64,000 nucleotides of DNA, from contig JBBIGQ010000006.1 in assembly GCA_037447455.1 (NCBI GenBank), positions 62,001 through 126,000 on the forward strand, in the 5' to 3' direction. Position 1 is the stretch's first letter; every line of letters starts with the position of its first letter. The position numbers and the translations under genes are program-made. The notes beneath the pieces were generated by a model, which saw nothing but the letters and a program-made list of their open reading frames with translations, was not told where the DNA came from and searched no databases. This DNA is from BPGX01 sp037447455. Its GTDB lineage: Bacteria; Bacteroidota; Bacteroidia; B-17B0; Aurantibacillaceae. Shown piece after piece: positions 51,402-62,377 of this stretch.

Positions 51402-52534
51402 TTTTCAAATTTCTTTTCATTCAAAGAATAAAAAATTTTTTGGGCTAATCGTTTAGAGGCGCCAGGTCCGCCTAATTTTTCAAGCATCAGAGAATAGTTG
51501 TGCTTTATAGCCAAATTATTTTGTTTATCAAACAGTAGTTTTTCCAGTTCAAGTTTTAAGTTTTTTTCATTCAGTTCATTTTGTATTAATTCTTTTACAA
51601 TTTCTTTTTCCATGATTAAATTTACCATGCTGATATACCGAATATTTTTTACCAGCATTTTGGCTATCCAATAGGAAATTTGCCCGCCTTTGTAACAAAC
51701 GACTTGTGGTAAACCAAATAATGCTGCTTCCATTGTAGAAGTGCCGGATTTTATGATACCTGCTTCTGAAAACTTCAAAATAGAATAGGTGTTGTCATAA
51801 ATAACACCAACGTTTTCATTAATGTATGGTTTATATAATGATTTATGTATTCTGGAAATGCCTGCAATGACAAAGTAATAATCTTTGAAATGCTTACTTA
51901 CTTTAATCATTTCTGGCAAGATGTATTTTAATTCCTGTTCACGGCTACCGGGTAATACAGCAATAAATTTTTTGTCTGGTAGTTGATATTTTTTTAAAAA
52001 TTCTTCTCTGGTAATTGTTACGGTATCTTTATTAATTACATCTAATAATGGGTGACCTACAAATTCCACATCGTAATGATACTTCTTGTAAAATTCTGTT
52101 TCAAAAGGTAAGATGGTAAACAATTTGTCAACACATTGAATGATTGTTTGTACTCTTTTTTCTTTCCATGCCCACACAGTGGGTGAGATATAATAATATG
52201 TTTTGATATTATGCATTTTGCACCATTTTGCCATCTTTAAATTAAAACCGGGGTAATCTACCAATATCACAACATCGTATGAATTAGAAAGCAGATGGTG
52301 TTTTACAATGCGAAAATTTTCAAGTATTGTCTTTAAGTTTTTAAGAACATCTACAAAGCCCATAAAAGCAGTCCTTTCTAATGGTATAAGGGGTGATTTA
52401 TTTAATATGTTTGCTATTTTACTGCCACCAACAAAATTGATTTCGGCTTGTTTGTCCAGGATTAATAATTCTTTAACAAAATTAGAAGCATGTAAATCAC
52501 CTGATGGATCCCCTGCGATAATGAAATATCTCAT
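51398..52534 (-). CDS. lpxB: Lipid-A-disaccharide synthase
   Basis: LpxB joins UDP-2,3-diacylglucosamine and lipid X to form the lipid A disaccharide. The 378-residue protein opens RYFIIAGDPSGDLHASNFVK, the family N-terminal signature, and has YYISPTVWAWKEKRVQTI near 130, LPGSREQELKYILPEMI near 195, and KSGTSTMEAALFGLPQVV near 265. Normal length. It shows that the organism makes lipid A. It follows the small membrane protein (52556-52876) by 21 nt and overlaps the SpoIID-like gene by 4 nt. Confidence 0.94.
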   Translation of the reverse strand: MRYFIIAGDPSGDLHASNFVKELLILDKQAEINFVGGSKIANILNKSPLIPLERTAFMGFVDVLKNLKTILENFRIVKHHLLSNSYDVVILVDYPGFNLKMAKWCKMHNIKTYYYISPTVWAWKEKRVQTIIQCVDKLFTILPFETEFYKKYHYDVEFVGHPLLDVINKDTVTITREEFLKKYQLPDKKFIAVLPGSREQELKYILPEMIKVSKHFKDYYFVIAGISRIHKSLYKPYINENVGVIYDNTYSILKFSEAGIIKSGTSTMEAALFGLPQVVCYKGGQISYWIAKMLVKNIRYISMVNLIMEKEIVKELIQNELNEKNLKLELEKLLFDKQNNLAIKHNYSLMLEKLGGPGASKRLAQKIFYSLNEKKFEK

Positions 52535-52555
52535 TGTACTCTTATTAAAATTAAG

Positions 52556-52876
52556 TTATTCATCTGAAGCGAAATACATTAAATAGATAATATAGAACAC
52601 AAAGAGCATTGTAGCAGCAATGATGCCTGCGGCATTTTTATTTTTGTGTTTATTAATAAATAAATAAAATGGTAATAAATTGGTGAGTACACATAATTTT
52701 ACAACGGCGTCCCACATATCACCTAATTTAAGAAACCATATAAAACGAGATGGAAAACTAATATAGTGGTACTTAAACAACCAATATAATACAAAGGCAA
52801 AAAATGGTGTTAAGAGTCCTAAGAAAAATCCTAACCACACATTATCCCATTTAAAATTTTTTAAATTACGAAGCAT
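52556..52876 (-). CDS. Small membrane protein, often found next to lpxB
   Basis: The 106-residue protein starts MLRNLKNFKWDNVWLGFFLG at the ATG at 52876; a longer frame has ten more codons. It has three to four hydrophobic segments (LLTPFFAFVLYWLF, VVKLCVLTNLLPFYLFIN, GIIAATMLFVFYIIYLMYFA). Similar proteins occur with surE-lpxB in Bacteroidota, but surE is not seen here. Function unknown. It is 21 nt upstream of lpxB on the same strand. Confidence 0.7.
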   Translation of the reverse strand: MLRNLKNFKWDNVWLGFFLGLLTPFFAFVLYWLFKYHYISFPSRFIWFLKLGDMWDAVVKLCVLTNLLPFYLFINKHKNKNAAGIIAATMLFVFYIIYLMYFASDE

Positions 52877-53023
52877 AGCGGCAATTATACTAAATTTTGT
52901 TTGCAAGGTATCTGTTGGTTAAGAAGTAGTTTATCTTTTTATATTCTGATAACAAACCTGTTTTTTATTGAAGAAATTTTTACGGCTATTCAAAATCAGT
53001 GTTAATGAACAAATGAAGAAATT

Positions 53024-54082
53024 TTAATTGATGGAATAAGTAACAGTTAAAAAAAAATAGAGTTGATAAATTTTATGTATTTGAATGGATAGTTGAGAAC
53101 GGATGGCCAACCAATACCAACTTTTATAGAAAAGTATTTTTAACTTTGATAGAATAGAAACCAATTGTTTTTCGGTAGTCAATGTATAATTAAACTTTTC
53201 CATATTATCTCTGCAGATGTATTCAATTAATTCAATATCTTTTTTATTCATTTTCTTCCAGTCATCTATGTATGTAGTACTGACGGGTTTAGATAAAGGA
53301 ATGTATTTCTTAATTTTATTTTCTGATAGATAGGGTTGAACTTGTTTTAGAAAATCCTTTACATATTGATGAAATTGCCAGATAGTATCAGAATAAGGTA
53401 AATTCAAAAAATCTAATATCTCTTTAATTATCTTTTCAGGGTTTTCTACAAATTTTTCGTATTGGAATAAATAACATTTGTCCGGGTAGTTTTTTAATAA
53501 TTGCAAAGTTTCTTCAGCATAAAAGTTCCATAAAACACTTCTTCCTTCCGGATTACTTTTACCTAAAAATAATTTTTCAGTAGAAGCCCGTTTGATATGC
53601 GAATAATTTTGGGCTCTTGGATCTCGTATGTTGATTATAAATTTTGCTTCTGGAAAAATTTCTAATAGTTCTTTGACAAAAAAAGTATAGTAAGGGATTT
53701 TGTGAATAATATGTGTAACTTCTTTTTTATTTCTGTTGGGTTTGTCAAAAAACTTATTGACTGATAATGCGATGCGAATGTATTTTTCGCGTAAGGCATA
53801 TTGAGAATTAAATGCAGAATAAAATAATTCTTTGTCTATTTTATTTTCCTTAAATTGGTCTGGCAATTGATTTAAAAATGAACGATGTTCTATACGTTTC
53901 AGGTACTTTTCAGTGATGTTTTGAAACGCTTGTGATGAATGAATGTCTTTCGTCAAAAGAATGTTTTTAAATTCTGGCAATCCATAAATTTGTGGATGCG
54001 CGTTTAAAATATAGAGTAATAATGTAGTTCCTCCTCTACCGTGCCCAATTATAAAGTTATACTTAATACCTGAGTAATTCAT
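53024..54082 (-). CDS. Sulfotransferase-family protein
   Basis: Sulfotransferases move a sulfuryl group from PAPS to a hydroxyl or amine. The 352-residue protein has the 5'-phosphosulfate-binding loop near the N-terminus (NFIIGHGRGGTTLLLYILNA) and a 3'-phosphate region with FIINIRDPRAQNYSHIKRAS near residue 150. Its length is usual for the family. It stands alone: no glycosyltransferase neighbours. Substrate unknown; in Bacteroidota such genes act on surface glycans or lipids. 141 nt separate it from the small membrane protein gene, and 179 nt from the adhesin gene. Confidence 0.8.
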   Translation of the reverse strand: MNYSGIKYNFIIGHGRGGTTLLLYILNAHPQIYGLPEFKNILLTKDIHSSQAFQNITEKYLKRIEHRSFLNQLPDQFKENKIDKELFYSAFNSQYALREKYIRIALSVNKFFDKPNRNKKEVTHIIHKIPYYTFFVKELLEIFPEAKFIINIRDPRAQNYSHIKRASTEKLFLGKSNPEGRSVLWNFYAEETLQLLKNYPDKCYLFQYEKFVENPEKIIKEILDFLNLPYSDTIWQFHQYVKDFLKQVQPYLSENKIKKYIPLSKPVSTTYIDDWKKMNKKDIELIEYICRDNMEKFNYTLTTEKQLVSILSKLKILFYKSWYWLAIRSQLSIQIHKIYQLYFFLTVTYSIN

Positions 54083-54261
54083 AACTTCTACAAATGTAAT
54101 AAAAATAATTTTGAACGTGAAAAATCTGATTAAAGATAATAAAGTTTGATAATCTCAAAAGTTGGTTTAATCAAATTATTTAAGAAGCGATGTTTAGAAT
54201 TTCATCTTTTGCATTCTTTGTCTAATTCAAAAAATGAGTTTTACACTTGCTTATACTTTTG

Positions 54262-57200
54262 CTATTTGCCCCTATTTCTATCAACAACCTGACAATACAC
54301 ATGACCCACATACTGATGTTTATTTCCAAAAATATCTAATAAAGTGATTTTATATGAGTAAATACCATCCTTTGGATTAGGATCGCCTTTAATACTTCCA
54401 TCCCAACCCACTTTGAGGTTATTGGAACTAAATACTAAATTACCCCATCTATCATAAATCAACATTTCATATTCATCTTCCATAATGCCTATACCAACAG
54501 GATAAAAGATATCGTTTAAATCGTTGCCATCAGGGGTGAAAGTGTTAGGAATATAAACAGCAAATTGAGGTCTGATTTCAATTACAGCACTTGCCGTATC
54601 TTTACAACCATAAATATTCGTAGAAAGTAAGTTGACCATGTAAGTACCTTCGTATGGATAATAGTGTACCGTATTCGTATCATACGAAATATTATCGGGT
54701 GAAGAATAATCTCCAAAATTCCACATATAAAAATCTGCTTGTTGCGATTGATTCGTAAAACTGATTTCCGGATTTACAAGATCTGTATAAAAAGGACTGT
54801 ATGTAAATGCTGCTACCGGCTTTGGATAAACCTTTAAGCTATCTATAAATGGATAATTCACATAACATCCGTATTGATTCCCTACTAGAACACCTACTGC
54901 ATAACTGCCATTGGTAGTTAATACAATGTTGGCGGGATTACCAACTGCATCATAATCATACACGTTGCCTGTTGTATCAATAAATCCCGCATTATATTCA
55001 ATATGCCAATTATAAGTATTGATACTATTGGTATTCGTTTCGGTGGCAGTAAAAGTAATTTTAGCTGGACTACAACCTTTAGATGGAATAATACTGAATG
55101 TTGGTGAAGGAAGTGGTTTTACATTGATAACAAAATTTGCCACTGCATCCGGTATACTACATCCATCTTTAATAATTACAGAATAAGAATAAGTACTTCC
55201 TAATGAAAGATTAACTGTAATACTATCATAAGAATTGGTAGTTCCATCGCTCCAGAAAAACTGATAAGGTCCACCATTACCCAAACTTGTGATGGTAGGG
55301 CTTAAAACGGCTACATGTGCATCACAAACATCCAGTGTTTTTCCAACGGCTGCCAGTGGTGGATTAACAAAAATAGTAATAACTCTTGGAGGAGCAATGC
55401 ATCCGTTGGCATCGCTGGCCATTACTGTATAAGAGGTGGTTACAGAAGGTTGCACTACATAAGGTCCTGAACCATTGTAAATAGATGGAATCCAGGTATA
55501 AGTATAAGGGGCAATTCCGCCGGTGCCGGCAGCATAAATTTGTGTGTTAGTCCCATAGCAAATGGTATGATCAGGAGTAGCATTTATAACTACTTGATTA
55601 GGTTGGTTAACCGTAACGGTGGTAAAGGTGCTACAACTTACATTATCCGTAATAACTACCTGATAAACTCCTGCTCCTAATCCGATAAGAGTGGCAGTAT
55701 TACCACCCGATGGAGCGCTCCATGTATAGGTATAAGGCGGAGTACCACCTACTACTTGAATACCAGCGGCACCATTTTGTTGACCATAACAAACGGGTGG
55801 GGTGTAAGAAGTACTTGTGACTGTTGGATTAGGTGTTGGTAAAATTTGAACTGTTGGATTCATAATACATCCATTAGCATCGGTAACCTGGCAGGTCCAT
55901 GTATTGGGAGGTAAATTGGTTGCAATACTGGTATTTTGTGGAGTGGGGGTATTCCATAAGTATTGATAGGGTGGTGTTCCACCATTCACATTAATAGTAG
56001 CCGTGCCTACAGCATTTCCACAATAGGCAGGTGAGGAATTAATGTTTGCTACTAATGGTGCGGGTTCGGTAACAGTGAAAATAAAGGTAGCCAGACAGGA
56101 TTTTCCATCATTGATGTTGAGAGTATAACTACCACCGCTAAGATTAGAAATAACCGGAGCATTTACATTGGATGGATTCCATGTGAAAGTATAAGGAGGG
56201 CTTCCACCTAAAATATTAGCTGCAATTTGGCCATTGTTTCCTCCGTTGCACAAAACATTTTGTATTGTGTAACTACCAATTGCAATAGGATTAGGTTGGA
56301 GAATTTGTACCGTTTGAGTGGAGGCACAGCCATTTGCATCTTTTACAGTGCAAGTATAATTTCCGGCTATTAAACTCACTGCTGTTTGAGAATTTTGGGT
56401 ACCGCTTCCACCTGTCCATGTGTATGTATAAGCTGGCGTACCGCCATTTACAAGCATCGTAGCGCTACCGTCATTTAACCCAAAGCAGGAAACATGTCCT
56501 ACATTGACAATTGCACTATTTAATGGAGAGGGTTGAGATATAGATACAGTTGCACTGCCCACACACCCTGCCGCATCCACCACAGTGAGGCCATAATTAC
56601 CTGCAGGCAAATTGGTTATTGTTAAACTGCTTTGTCCTTGATACGTCCAAGTGACATTGTAGGGTGGAGTGCCTCCGCTTAAGTTGGCCTGAGCAGCACC
56701 ATTGCTTTGTCCATAACAGGAAACATTGGTATAATTAGATATAGCTACTACAGGTCCGGAAATATCATTGATAACTGCATTGGCATAAACAGTACAATTA
56801 TTTGCGTCTTTTACCATAACTGTGTATATTCCAGCAGATATGTTATTCAAACAAGAGTTGATATTGGTTGGACTTCCGCTCCACTGATAAGAATAGCCAC
56901 CTGCCCCGCCGGATGCGGTTACACAAGCATTTCCATTACTCATATTACAATTGGAATTTGTGGTTGTAACATTGGCTAATAATTGAGGTGGTTGATTGAC
57001 AACCGTTGTAATTGTTGAAATGCAATTATTGGCATCTGTTACTTGAATAGTATGTGTTCCAGCAGGTAAGTTGGTAGCATTAAAAGTGTTGTGCAGAGTG
57101 GGATACCATAAAATGCTATATGGGCCTGTACCGCCATTCACTGCAGCGATTCCACTTCCGTCGTTTAAACCATAACAAGAAACATTGGAGATACTAACAG

Positions 57201-60200
57201 AAACCTGTAACGGAGTTGGTTGTGTAATATTGACAATTTGCTGGTCTTGACAGTTTTTAGAATCGGTTACTTTTATAGTGTATGTTCCGGGTGCAAGATT
57301 AGTAGCAGTGGGGGCATTACCACCAGAAGGTAACCATTGATATGAATAAGAGGGTGTACCACCATTGGCTAATACAGAAGCAAAACCATTATTAGCACCA
57401 AAACAAGTAACATTAGCAGAATTCGTAATGGCAATATTTAATGCAGGCGGTTCAGTAATATTGAATACCGCAGAGGCGATGCAATTGTTTTGATCTGTTA
57501 ATATAACAGTATAGTTTCCTGGACAAAGATTATTGAAAATAGGAGTCGTTTGCGGTGAAACTCCTCCTATCCAATAGTAAGTGATTGTTCCATTGGCGTT
57601 AATGGCATTAGCAGTGGCTATCCCGTTACAAGCGCCGTTACAGGTAACGTTAGTATAATTTACGTTGGCCTGCATTTGAGGTGGGTTAGTTAGTTGAGTA
57701 GTTCCACTGATTGCACATCCCATGTTATCTTTCACATTCACAATGTAAGTACCAGCGGTTAAGTTATTGGCCTGAGATCCATTACCTCCGATGGGCGACC
57801 ATGTATAAGAGTAAGGAGGAGTACCACCGTTTACAATGGCATTGGCAGTTCCGTTATTAGCATTATAGCAAAGAGGATTTTGATGAATTATGTTTAAAGA
57901 CAATGCGGGCGGTTGGGTTATTTGCACACTGGCAGAGGCGACACAACCTACTGCATCAGAAACTGAAACTGTATATATGCCAGCGGACAGATTGATAGCG
58001 GTTGCAAGATTTTGGCCATTACTCCACATATAGGTATAGGGTGGCACCCCACCAGTAATGGAGGTAGTTGCTACACCATTATTTCCACCATAGCAGGAAA
58101 CGTTTGTATATCCGGTTATGGTTAAAGTAGGCCCATTCGTGTTGGGTATTGTGATACCAAATATATTGGTACAATTATTAGCATCTTTTACTAAGGCAGT
58201 GTACGTTCCGGCCGCCACATTTGAAAGCACATTTCCGGTTGTACCGGTGCTCCATGTGTAGTTATATGCGGGGAAACCGCCTGTAGCAGAAATTGTTGCA
58301 GAACCATTTGTTTGCATACAATAAGCAGTATTTACCGTAGAAGTAATGTTAATAGAAGACGGTTGGGTGATAGTAATGGAATATGTTTTTGTACATCCTT
58401 TAGAATCAGTGATGATACAAGAATATGTTCCTGCCATTAAATTTGTGGCTGTAGCTCCTGTTTGTCCGCTGGGTGTCCAGGAGTAGGTAAAAGGGGGAGT
58501 TCCTCCACTAATATAGCTGACAGAAGCAGAACCGGAGTTTTGATTAAAACATAAAGCAGGATTAGAAGATATATTGAAATGCAAGGAATCCGGTTCTGTA
58601 ATTCCAATACCTATTGAAGAAGTACAGCCATATACATCTTGAATTGTACAGTTGTATGAGCCGGGTCCGAGATTAGTTGCTGTTTGAGTATTTTGTCCGT
58701 TTGACCAAGAATAAGTTATCGGTGGTGTCATATTTCCGACATAACTTACAGTAGCCCAGCCATTATTGTATCCTTTGCAAGTTACATTAGCGCCTGCTGT
58801 AACAACAGCAGTACCATCGGGGATTGAATTAATCGTCAGTATAATAGTTTTAGAACAACCATTAAAATCTGTAACAGTTACAGAATAATTTCCAGCAGTT
58901 AAACTATTGGAAATGGACGCATTTCCACCGATGCTACTCCAAACATAGGCGTAGGATGGAATGCCACCTGTAACATTTACTGTAGCGGCTCCGTTTGCAG
59001 CAGTACAATTGGCATTTTGCGTTGTTACAGAAAGTTGTAAATCAGTAGGTTGTGTTATCTGAACTGTTTGAGTTAATGTGCAATTGTTGTTATCTTTAAT
59101 AGTAATGTTATAATATCCTGCAAATAAATTATTAAAAGAAGAAGAAGACTGATAACTCCCACCATTCAATGCAAATTGATAGGGCGATGTACCACCGCTT
59201 CCAATACAATTGATAACCCCATTATTTCCTCCATAACAAGAGACATTTGTAACATTAAAACTTAAACTTATTGGTGCCGGTTGGTTGATTGAAATTGTAG
59301 AACTATAACTGCAATTATTAGCATCCTTTACAGTAATGGTATAGTTCCCTGCTTGTAAGTTATTAAATATACCTAATCCATTAGAGATGTTATTGGGCAT
59401 CAAAGTATAAGTGAAAGGGGCTGTACCACTTGTTGTGCTAACATTGATACTACCATTATTGCCGCCATTACACGACACATTAGTAGCCGTAAAGTTCAAT
59501 GCCGTTGGTCCGCCAATGTTGGATACATTAAAATTTACAGACAAAGTACAGGAATTGATATCTTTAATAATAACATTATGAATACCAGCTGGTAAACTGC
59601 TGATAGCATTATTAGTACTGAATGGTCCGCCATTAAAGGAATACTGGTAAGGACTTGCACCGCCTGAAACATTGATAACTGTTGCACCACCATTGCTATT
59701 ACCACAAGCAGCATTGATGACATTAACGGTTGCAGAAGATGGACCCGGAATCGTACTGATATTAAAAGTAGTAGTGTATACGCAGTTATTAGCATCTGTT
59801 ACGATTAAAGTATGAATGCCTGCCGATAGTGAAGTTACAAGAGTATTAGAACCCACTCCATCTACCTGATAAGAGTAGGGGGGAGTGCCTCCAATGACTG
59901 TGTTTAAGGTAAAGGAACCAGTGCTTCCTAGACAAGCGCTTGGAGCAGTTTGATAATTTACGCCTGATGGAGCTGGTGCAGCGTTGATAACAACATTTGT
60001 ACTATACGTACAACCAATAACATCTTTTACATACAAAGTATAATTTCCTGGTGGAAGACCTGTAAAACTGGGTGAACTTGTGTATGTACTACTACTTAAT
60101 GCATATTGAAAACCGGGAGTGCCTCCTATTACATTCGTAACGTTGACGAAACCATTGTTGTTTCCGCAGGTAGCAGGATAATTGGTGTAACTTATGCTTG

Positions 60201-62133
60201 TAATAGGTGGTGTATTAGAGATGTTTACAACTGTAGTTGTTGAACAACCAAAATTATTAGTAATGCCTACGGTATGGGTACCAGAAGAAACATTCACAAT
60301 GGTGGGCGTTGGGACGTTATTTCCATCATATTGATAAAATGAAACAAATTGACCGGGTGGTGAAAGATTGTTGATTACTATTATTCCATTGCTATTTCCG
60401 CATGTGGCATTTGTGTAAGAAGCAGAAATAATAGATAGTGGATTAATAGTAATAATACTTTGTGTAGAAAGAGCACATCCTAAATCTGTTACAGTGTGAG
60501 TTACGGTGTAAGTACCTACTGAAGAGAACGATACCGGGCCATAATTTTGACTATTTGAAGCAGGTGGTGCACCAGACGTGGGTGAGAAGGTATATTGATG
60601 GATACCACCTGAATAGGAAGATGTAAATATAAAAGAATTATTATTTAAACATTGAGTAATATTATTAATGGTAAATGCTGGATTAGGTGGGGAAGGGACA
60701 TTGACAACGGTGGAATAGGTGGCTGTACAAGAAGCAGTATTAACGACGGTTTGGATAATAGTATAAGTTCCTGGATTAGGAAATATAACGGTGGATGTTG
60801 TAGCAGAAGTTGTAAAGGAAGGCGGTGGTGAAGTGCCTATAAGGGAATAGGATTGAACCGCAGGAGAAGGACTTCCTGTGTTGGTTATGGTAAATGTATT
60901 ACAAGAATTGACAAATGTAAAGCCCGCGTTTGGACTTGGAGCAATGGAAATTTGAATAGTTTTGGTAATGGGAGCACAAACGCCCGGAGGGTTCATACTG
61001 ACGGTATACGTGCCACTTACGGATGTTGTAATAGATTGGTTATTATTATTGACGATACCACTACCGGGAGGCCCGTTCCATGTATAAGGTGCAAGTCCCG
61101 CAGGCGCTGTAAGAGTAGCGGTTGAAATTCCACAAGAATTGGCATAAACGTTGGAAGAACCAGCAGGAAAATCTATTCCATTTACGTTTAGAGTCATTGG
61201 CTTACAGATAGCATCAAAATAGCAATATCCATAGTGAGCTCCGAATGCACAATCACCTACCGTTACACGGATCATTACGCATTGGCCAATGTATTGGGTA
61301 AGGTCAACAGAGCCAATTTGCCAGGTTGGTGTGTAAGCCACTCCTCCCGATTGAGTCCAGCCACCGGGTAAGGCAAGGCAACCTGAAGAGGGGGGAGAAA
61401 TATCTACTTTTGGACAAGTGAGTGGCGTGTTACTGCAATTGGAAGCATTACAACTACTGCAGGTTGAAATATCTATCTTGATATAAGGTTGATTGCAGCA
61501 TGAATGACCGGGGTTTTGGAGTACGGCAATGTAAGCAAATTGAAAAAGCGCATTAGAGGATGTAACAGGGACTATTTGAGTTAATCGTGCAACTTTTGCA
61601 CCAACTGCATTGTCATTTATTTTTGCTACTTTTGTTCCGCCAAATGGTGAGGCAGGAATTGTTCCTACAACAGGGTCAGTGAAAGGTGTGGTCATTATCC
61701 ATACAAGTCCTGCACCACCCCCACAGCAGCCGGCCATTGTGCAGGAGTTATTATTATTTCCTGTGGTATTAGTCCACCCAGAAAGAGTTCCTGTTTCAAA
61801 ATCCTCATTTACACATGGCGTCCCGGTTGGAACGGGGCTATTATTGTCTCCAATTCCTTTCCATGTCATGGTGATTTCCCAAATATTTTCTTCAGAGTGT
61901 AAATTATATTTTTGTTTGATGAATTCCCTTTTGGCATAATACATAAAAACTTTGTATTCTTCACCCAAGCAATTGGTTTGTAGGGCTTCATTATGAGCGG
62001 TTTGTTCATCAAAGCCAATTAACGAATCAAAAGTGAATTTATAATTAGCAATAGTGTGAATGTAATCATTTTGGCTCATTAGAGCATTAAAAAATAGAAT
62101 TACAAATAGATAATGACATAAAGATATTTTCAT
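54262..62133 (-). CDS. Giant SprB-repeat T9SS surface adhesin
   Basis: This 2623-residue protein is a secreted cell-surface protein of the SprB type. It has a signal peptide (ISLCHYLFVILFFNALMSQ) and a Cys-rich lectin-like N-terminal region (about residues 110-315, with SCTMAGCCGGGAG and many other Cys). From about residue 570 to 2190 there are roughly 21 repeats of about 75-85 residues, each opening like VSCYGGNNGVATTSITGG and ending in VKDANNC-type ends. After them come PKD-like segments and a gliding-type (type B) CTD: IPNTFTPDGNDLNDIFYPVG, YDRWGNLVFSS, and a terminal NKHQYVGHVYCQVV. PorQ fits its export. SprB-type proteins serve gliding or adhesion; which one here is unknown. The unit is a single gene. 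Confidence 0.88.
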   Translation of the reverse strand: MKISLCHYLFVILFFNALMSQNDYIHTIANYKFTFDSLIGFDEQTAHNEALQTNCLGEEYKVFMYYAKREFIKQKYNLHSEENIWEITMTWKGIGDNNSPVPTGTPCVNEDFETGTLSGWTNTTGNNNNSCTMAGCCGGGAGLVWIMTTPFTDPVVGTIPASPFGGTKVAKINDNAVGAKVARLTQIVPVTSSNALFQFAYIAVLQNPGHSCCNQPYIKIDISTCSSCNASNCSNTPLTCPKVDISPPSSGCLALPGGWTQSGGVAYTPTWQIGSVDLTQYIGQCVMIRVTVGDCAFGAHYGYCYFDAICKPMTLNVNGIDFPAGSSNVYANSCGISTATLTAPAGLAPYTWNGPPGSGIVNNNNQSITTSVSGTYTVSMNPPGVCAPITKTIQISIAPSPNAGFTFVNSCNTFTITNTGSPSPAVQSYSLIGTSPPPSFTTSATTSTVIFPNPGTYTIIQTVVNTASCTATYSTVVNVPSPPNPAFTINNITQCLNNNSFIFTSSYSGGIHQYTFSPTSGAPPASNSQNYGPVSFSSVGTYTVTHTVTDLGCALSTQSIITINPLSIISASYTNATCGNSNGIIVINNLSPPGQFVSFYQYDGNNVPTPTIVNVSSGTHTVGITNNFGCSTTTVVNISNTPPITSISYTNYPATCGNNNGFVNVTNVIGGTPGFQYALSSSTYTSSPSFTGLPPGNYTLYVKDVIGCTYSTNVVINAAPAPSGVNYQTAPSACLGSTGSFTLNTVIGGTPPYSYQVDGVGSNTLVTSLSAGIHTLIVTDANNCVYTTTFNISTIPGPSSATVNVINAACGNSNGGATVINVSGGASPYQYSFNGGPFSTNNAISSLPAGIHNVIIKDINSCTLSVNFNVSNIGGPTALNFTATNVSCNGGNNGSINVSTTSGTAPFTYTLMPNNISNGLGIFNNLQAGNYTITVKDANNCSYSSTISINQPAPISLSFNVTNVSCYGGNNGVINCIGSGGTSPYQFALNGGSYQSSSSFNNLFAGYYNITIKDNNNCTLTQTVQITQPTDLQLSVTTQNANCTAANGAATVNVTGGIPSYAYVWSSIGGNASISNSLTAGNYSVTVTDFNGCSKTIILTINSIPDGTAVVTAGANVTCKGYNNGWATVSYVGNMTPPITYSWSNGQNTQTATNLGPGSYNCTIQDVYGCTSSIGIGITEPDSLHFNISSNPALCFNQNSGSASVSYISGGTPPFTYSWTPSGQTGATATNLMAGTYSCIITDSKGCTKTYSITITQPSSINITSTVNTAYCMQTNGSATISATGGFPAYNYTWSTGTTGNVLSNVAAGTYTALVKDANNCTNIFGITIPNTNGPTLTITGYTNVSCYGGNNGVATTSITGGVPPYTYMWSNGQNLATAINLSAGIYTVSVSDAVGCVASASVQITQPPALSLNIIHQNPLCYNANNGTANAIVNGGTPPYSYTWSPIGGNGSQANNLTAGTYIVNVKDNMGCAISGTTQLTNPPQMQANVNYTNVTCNGACNGIATANAINANGTITYYWIGGVSPQTTPIFNNLCPGNYTVILTDQNNCIASAVFNITEPPALNIAITNSANVTCFGANNGFASVLANGGTPSYSYQWLPSGGNAPTATNLAPGTYTIKVTDSKNCQDQQIVNITQPTPLQVSVSISNVSCYGLNDGSGIAAVNGGTGPYSILWYPTLHNTFNATNLPAGTHTIQVTDANNCISTITTVVNQPPQLLANVTTTNSNCNMSNGNACVTASGGAGGYSYQWSGSPTNINSCLNNISAGIYTVMVKDANNCTVYANAVINDISGPVVAISNYTNVSCYGQSNGAAQANLSGGTPPYNVTWTYQGQSSLTITNLPAGNYGLTVVDAAGCVGSATVSISQPSPLNSAIVNVGHVSCFGLNDGSATMLVNGGTPAYTYTWTGGSGTQNSQTAVSLIAGNYTCTVKDANGCASTQTVQILQPNPIAIGSYTIQNVLCNGGNNGQIAANILGGSPPYTFTWNPSNVNAPVISNLSGGSYTLNINDGKSCLATFIFTVTEPAPLVANINSSPAYCGNAVGTATINVNGGTPPYQYLWNTPTPQNTSIATNLPPNTWTCQVTDANGCIMNPTVQILPTPNPTVTSTSYTPPVCYGQQNGAAGIQVVGGTPPYTYTWSAPSGGNTATLIGLGAGVYQVVITDNVSCSTFTTVTVNQPNQVVINATPDHTICYGTNTQIYAAGTGGIAPYTYTWIPSIYNGSGPYVVQPSVTTSYTVMASDANGCIAPPRVITIFVNPPLAAVGKTLDVCDAHVAVLSPTITSLGNGGPYQFFWSDGTTNSYDSITVNLSLGSTYSYSVIIKDGCSIPDAVANFVINVKPLPSPTFSIIPSKGCSPAKITFTATETNTNSINTYNWHIEYNAGFIDTTGNVYDYDAVGNPANIVLTTNGSYAVGVLVGNQYGCYVNYPFIDSLKVYPKPVAAFTYSPFYTDLVNPEISFTNQSQQADFYMWNFGDYSSPDNISYDTNTVHYYPYEGTYMVNLLSTNIYGCKDTASAVIEIRPQFAVYIPNTFTPDGNDLNDIFYPVGIGIMEDEYEMLIYDRWGNLVFSSNNLKVGWDGSIKGDPNPKDGIYSYKITLLDIFGNKHQYVGHVYCQVVDRNRGK

Positions 62134-62184
62134 AGTAGTTTAGTGTTATTGTTTTTATTTTTTTATTATACGAAATATTTGATA

Positions 62185-62214
62185 CAAAGGTAATATATAG
62201 AGAGTGAAAACAAA
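62185..62214 (-). promoter_or_regulatory. Promoter of the SprB-repeat adhesin gene
   Basis: On the minus strand TTTG (62211-62214), 18 nt spacer, then a perfect TACCTTTG (62185-62192). The leader to the ATG at 62133 would be about 45 nt. Confidence 0.6.
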
Positions 62215-62377
62215 AAATTTTTATCAACAATAAAAATGAATAATTAACTTTTAAAAGTTAAAAATTGCTGTATAAAAATGTGGATTGGTCTAAAAAATAA
62301 AAAAAATATGAACAGATTTAAGAATTACTTTAAAAACGCCCCAAAAATTAAACGAATAATTAATAAGAAATATTCAA

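Noticed and set aside
55600..60600. Regular repeats in the adhesin region looked at first like a DNA repeat array or CRISPR
   Set aside because: The period is about 230-260 nt, repeats are diverged at DNA level but conserved as protein (SprB repeats), and there are no identical direct repeats with spacers.
59535..61125. Alternative frames inside the adhesin gene (for example 59535-59795 and 60853-61125)
   Set aside because: Shadows of the repeat-coding frame; no start signals or family patterns.
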